Assembly: GCA_019247975.1 (NCBI GenBank)
Contig: JAFBAD010000354.1
Span: forward strand, 1-7,312
Direction of reading: 5' to 3'
DNA: 7,312 nt
Source of the DNA: Acidimicrobiia bacterium
Lineage (GTDB): Bacteria; Actinomycetota; Acidimicrobiia; Acidimicrobiales; Iamiaceae
Below the pieces are notes generated by a model. That model was not told where the DNA came from and did not search any database. It saw only the letters and a list, made by a program, of their open reading frames with translations. Every line of letters begins with the position of its first letter. Position 1 is the stretch's first letter. This document shows positions 5,436 to 7,312 of this stretch, piece by piece. Both the position numbers and the translations under genes were made by a program.

Positions 5436-5443
5436 TCCGGGCC

Positions 5444-5914
5444 GTGGGTGGCGCAACGGTGGTCCGGCGGGTCGATCCGGCGGACCAGGCGGCGACCGCC
5501 GCGCTGGCGAACCTGCGCCGGGCCTCGGTCGAGGAGCGGGATGGCCCGATGGACGACCCCGGCTTCGAGGCCGCCTTCGCCGAGTGGTGGAGCCGTGAGG
5601 CGCTCCACCGGCTGGCGTGGTTGGCCGAGCTGGACGGCACGGCGATCGGCATGGTGAACGCGCTCGAGTTCACCCGGATGCCGACCCCGGGCCGGCCGGC
5701 GGGTCGCTGGGGCTACCTCGGCAACGCGTACGTGCGGCCCGAGCACCGCGATCGCGGTGTCGGTGCGCTGCTGGTCGAGGCGCTGATCGACGAGGGCCGG
5801 GCCCGTGGATGGGTGCGGATCGTGCTCAGCCCGTCGGCCCGATCCGTCCCCTTCTACCGGAGGGCCGGCTTCCGCGACGCCGACGAGCTGCTGGTGCTGT
5901 CGCTCGGGTCCTGA
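5444..5914 (+). CDS. GNAT-family N-acetyltransferase
   Basis: The 156-residue product is a single GNAT domain. The N-terminal strand VVRRVDPADQAATAALANLR is followed by an acidic helical region, a central strand pair (LAWLAELDGTAIGMVNALEF), and motif A, YLGNAYVRPEHRDRGVGALLVEALIDEGRARG, with the acetyl-CoA pyrophosphate loop R102-x-x-G105-x-G107. Motif B then gives VRIVLSPSARSVPFYRRAGF (residues 124-143). It should transfer acetyl from acetyl-CoA to an amine, but the acceptor cannot be told. Start choice: GTG at 5444 fits a leaderless promoter, while GTG at 5459, five codons later, is a possible alternative. The open frame continues far upstream through the RAM gene, but that part is a shadow. 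The final 61 bases, which encode the conserved FYRRAGF end, overlap the convergent glycosyltransferase gene. Confidence 0.88.
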   Translation: MGGATVVRRVDPADQAATAALANLRRASVEERDGPMDDPGFEAAFAEWWSREALHRLAWLAELDGTAIGMVNALEFTRMPTPGRPAGRWGYLGNAYVRPEHRDRGVGALLVEALIDEGRARGWVRIVLSPSARSVPFYRRAGFRDADELLVLSLGS

Positions 5915-7188
5915 CGGGCGCTCCACCACCGGTACGCCTCGACGAGCGCAGCGGCGGCGAGGAGCGCGATGGCCGGTTCCGCGACCACCCGGAACCGGGT
6001 CGCGCCGTAGGCGAACACGCCGACCGCGAGGGCGGCCGCCGGACCCGAAGCGAGCACGATCAGCTGCCGCTTGCCGCGCCGCCGCACGCCCACTGCGCCG
6101 CCGATGGCGAGGAGCGCGGTGACCCAGTACACGGCGTAGCCGACCACTTGGTACCCCCGGTTCGCTCCCGCATCGACATCGAGGTCCAGGGAGTCGCCGA
6201 GGTTGGACACGCTGAAGGTCCGTCCGACGCGCGCGAGGACGACGACCGGCACCCGCGACAGGTTGTGGTCCACGTAGGTCCGGGCGATGTGGCGGGTGCC
6301 CCGGTCGACGTCGGCCTGGGTGACCGGGTGGTCGGAGAAGCGGCGGACGATCCCCGCCGCGATGAAGCCGCCGTCGCCGTACCCCCCGAGTCGACGGCCG
6401 TGGTACGCCTGGGCGCAGTTGGCCCCGGCCAGCGTGATCCCGGTGTTGTAGGAGATCGCCGGTTCCCCGAAGGTCCGGTCGTTGCGGATCACCCACGGTC
6501 CGACGACCACCGCCGCACCGAGCAGGACGAGGCCGAGCGCCGCGAGCCGCCGGACGTCGCGTGCGATCAGCGCAGCCGGGATGCCGAGCAGGGCCACGAG
6601 GAGCACGAGCTCGCCGCGGGTCAGGGCGCACAGCCCGATGGTCACCCCGAGGGCCAGGAACCACCGCAACCGGCCGGTGTCGAGCGCGACCGCAGCCACG
6701 AGCAGCGTGAGCGGGACGACGAGGAGGACGGTGGCCTCGCTCACCAGGTAGCCGGCGTGCTGGAACCACAGGGGGTTGACCGCCGCGATGCCTGCCCCGA
6801 CCAGACCGGCCGTGGCGCCGACGAGACGGCGGCCCGCCAGCCCGGTGAGCACGACGCCGAGCGCCGAGGCGACGGCGGCCGCGGCGCGGTGCGCGTCGGC
6901 CGAGTGGAAGCCCAGGACGTCGGCGGTGGCCAGGACGACGGGGTGCAGCGGCGGGTGCTGGCCGTCCGGTTCGATCACGGTCGACCGCGCATCCGGGCGA
7001 CCGAAGGTGGCGAGGCCCGGGTGGAAGGAGTAGCCGTGTCCGTCCGCGAGCGTCGACGCGACGTCGGTGTACCGCGCTGCGTCGAAGCCGCCGCGCGGGT
7101 GGTCGTGCGCGACGGTGAACGCGAATGCGAGGCGGACCGCGAGCGCGAGGATGCCGATGCCGAGCAGCCGCCACCCGAACCAGCGCAC
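5854..7188 (-). CDS. GT-C fold membrane glycosyltransferase (GT39/ArnT/PMT-like)
   Basis: The 444-residue polytopic protein has about ten or more hydrophobic segments, the first at residues 7-26. The first outer loop carries GGFDAARYTDVASTLADGHGY (residues 33-53), whose Asp36 is in the place of the catalytic aspartate of GT-C enzymes, followed by the loop motif GQHPPLHP (76-83). Other family-like features are SEATVLL near 150, LTRGELVLL near 189, GPWVIRNDRTFGEP near 230-243 and RFRVVAEPAIALLAA near 398-412. Such enzymes transfer sugars from polyprenyl-phosphate donors to lipids, proteins or polymers outside the membrane; donor and acceptor are unknown. The start is taken as GTG at 7188, with no ribosome site but a possible -10 just upstream. 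The last 20 residues (Ser-rich, ending SASRKPALR) are encoded opposite the GNAT gene and look like a run-on tail rather than a family feature. Confidence 0.88.
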   Translation of the reverse strand: MRWFGWRLLGIGILALAVRLAFAFTVAHDHPRGGFDAARYTDVASTLADGHGYSFHPGLATFGRPDARSTVIEPDGQHPPLHPVVLATADVLGFHSADAHRAAAAVASALGVVLTGLAGRRLVGATAGLVGAGIAAVNPLWFQHAGYLVSEATVLLVVPLTLLVAAVALDTGRLRWFLALGVTIGLCALTRGELVLLVALLGIPAALIARDVRRLAALGLVLLGAAVVVGPWVIRNDRTFGEPAISYNTGITLAGANCAQAYHGRRLGGYGDGGFIAAGIVRRFSDHPVTQADVDRGTRHIARTYVDHNLSRVPVVVLARVGRTFSVSNLGDSLDLDVDAGANRGYQVVGYAVYWVTALLAIGGAVGVRRRGKRQLIVLASGPAAALAVGVFAYGATRFRVVAEPAIALLAAAALVEAYRWWSARQDPSDSTSSSSASRKPALR

Positions 7189-7194
7189 CGCGCA

Positions 7195-7200
7195 GTCTTA
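7195..7200 (-). promoter_or_regulatory. Possible -10 element (TAAGAC) for the glycosyltransferase gene
   Basis: The minus strand reads CGATAAGACTGCGCGGTG. This is the only AT-richer spot before the GTG at 7188, with six bases between hexamer and start, as in leaderless actinobacterial genes. The match to TAnnnT lacks the last T, so this is weak. Confidence 0.25.
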
Positions 7201-7215
7201 TCGCGTCATGCCGGT

Positions 7216-7233
7216 GCCTGCCTGAGGGCAGGC
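7216..7233 (-). terminator. Short hairpin after the rightmost minus-strand gene
   Basis: GCCTGCC (7216-7222) and GGCAGGC (7227-7233) form a perfect seven-base stem with a four-base loop, starting 13 bases after the stop codon of the gene at the right edge. No U-run follows, as is common in high-GC actinobacteria, so termination is possible but not certain. Confidence 0.45.
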
Positions 7234-7246
7234 GTTGCCTGGTTGG

Positions 7247-7312
7247 CTAGTTCGCCAGGCGCTTCTCGAGCTCGCGGAGCTCGTCGCGCAGCTCGTCGGG
7301 CAGGCGCTCGCC
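7247..7312 (-). CDS. C-terminal end of an unidentified protein (cut by window edge)
   Basis: The minus strand is open from the right edge to a TAG at 7249-7247. The visible 21 residues end in PDELRDELRELEKRLAN, a highly charged Leu-heptad-like stretch that would form an amphipathic helix or short coiled coil. This is too little to name a family. Codon use matches the neighbouring genes, and a hairpin lies just downstream. It is the next gene upstream of the glycosyltransferase on the same strand, with 58 bases between the stop and the GTG at 7188. Confidence 0.6.
   Translation of the reverse strand, partial: GERLPDELRDELRELEKRLAN

Noticed and set aside
4871..5443. Upstream extension of the GNAT frame through the RAM-domain gene
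   Set aside because: The extension has no family similarity and passes through both an antisense gene and the large inverted repeat.
5973..5998. Second inverted repeat CCGGTTCCG / CGGAACCGG with the same nine-base arms as the hairpin upstream of GNAT, on the other side of that gene
   Set aside because: It lies in the coding sequence for RFRVVAEP, a motif often seen near the end of GT39-like proteins, and common codons for Arg-Phe-Arg and Glu-Pro explain it. A paired mobile-element edge is not supported.
5306..7174. 622-residue minus-strand frame overlapping the glycosyltransferase
   Set aside because: It is Arg/Pro/Gly-rich nonsense in another frame of a gene with convincing membrane segments and motifs.

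Overview
The window looks like chromosomal DNA of a high-GC actinomycete. GC is strongly biased to third codon positions, GTG starts occur, some genes have strong AGGAGG ribosome sites while others have none and look leaderless, and all neighbours show the same codon style. The mix of genes (AidB-like acyl-CoA dehydrogenase, ECF42-type sigma factor with a DGPF/YCII partner, actinobacterial hemerythrin, lone Lrp/AsnC ligand-binding domain) fits Actinomycetota. My guess is Acidimicrobiia, but that placement is inference. I see no phage, insertion sequence, CRISPR array or RNA gene.

Layout: (1) 1-333 (+) is the end of a small membrane protein, followed 15 bases later by (2) a 591-residue AidB-like acyl-CoA dehydrogenase, 349-2124 (+). 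(3) Converging on it is a two-gene minus-strand unit, read as hemerythrin (3240-2527) then a SnoaL/NTF2-like protein (2518-2129), tightly spaced for translational reinitiation. (4) A 167-base divergent control region (3241-3407) separates that unit from (5) a plus-strand pair: a DGPF/YCII-like protein (3408-3755) and an ECF42-type sigma factor (3772-5022). This control region holds three 11-bp phased direct repeats and a candidate ECF promoter. (6) A lone Lrp/AsnC RAM-domain protein (5233-4997, minus) overlaps the sigma gene tail. (7) A 210-base intergenic region with a striking hairpin/palindrome leads into a probably leaderless GNAT acetyltransferase (5444-5914, +). (8) A GT-C membrane glycosyltransferase (7188-5854, minus) overlaps the GNAT gene tail by 61 bases. 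(9) The last 66 bases are the 3' end of another minus-strand gene, followed by a short hairpin.

How the parts fit: the best-defined functional unit is the DGPF protein plus ECF42 sigma factor. This pairing is known as a conserved association in which the sigma factor has a fused C-terminal extension in place of a separate anti-sigma factor. The divergent hemerythrin/SnoaL operon shares its control region, so joint regulation is plausible but unproven. The other genes look like ordinary chromosomal neighbours. The items most worth a second look are in control DNA: the phased repeats and candidate sigma promoter at 3281-3354, the duplicated stop/start junction at 3744-3775, and the nested inverted repeats at 5381-5439.
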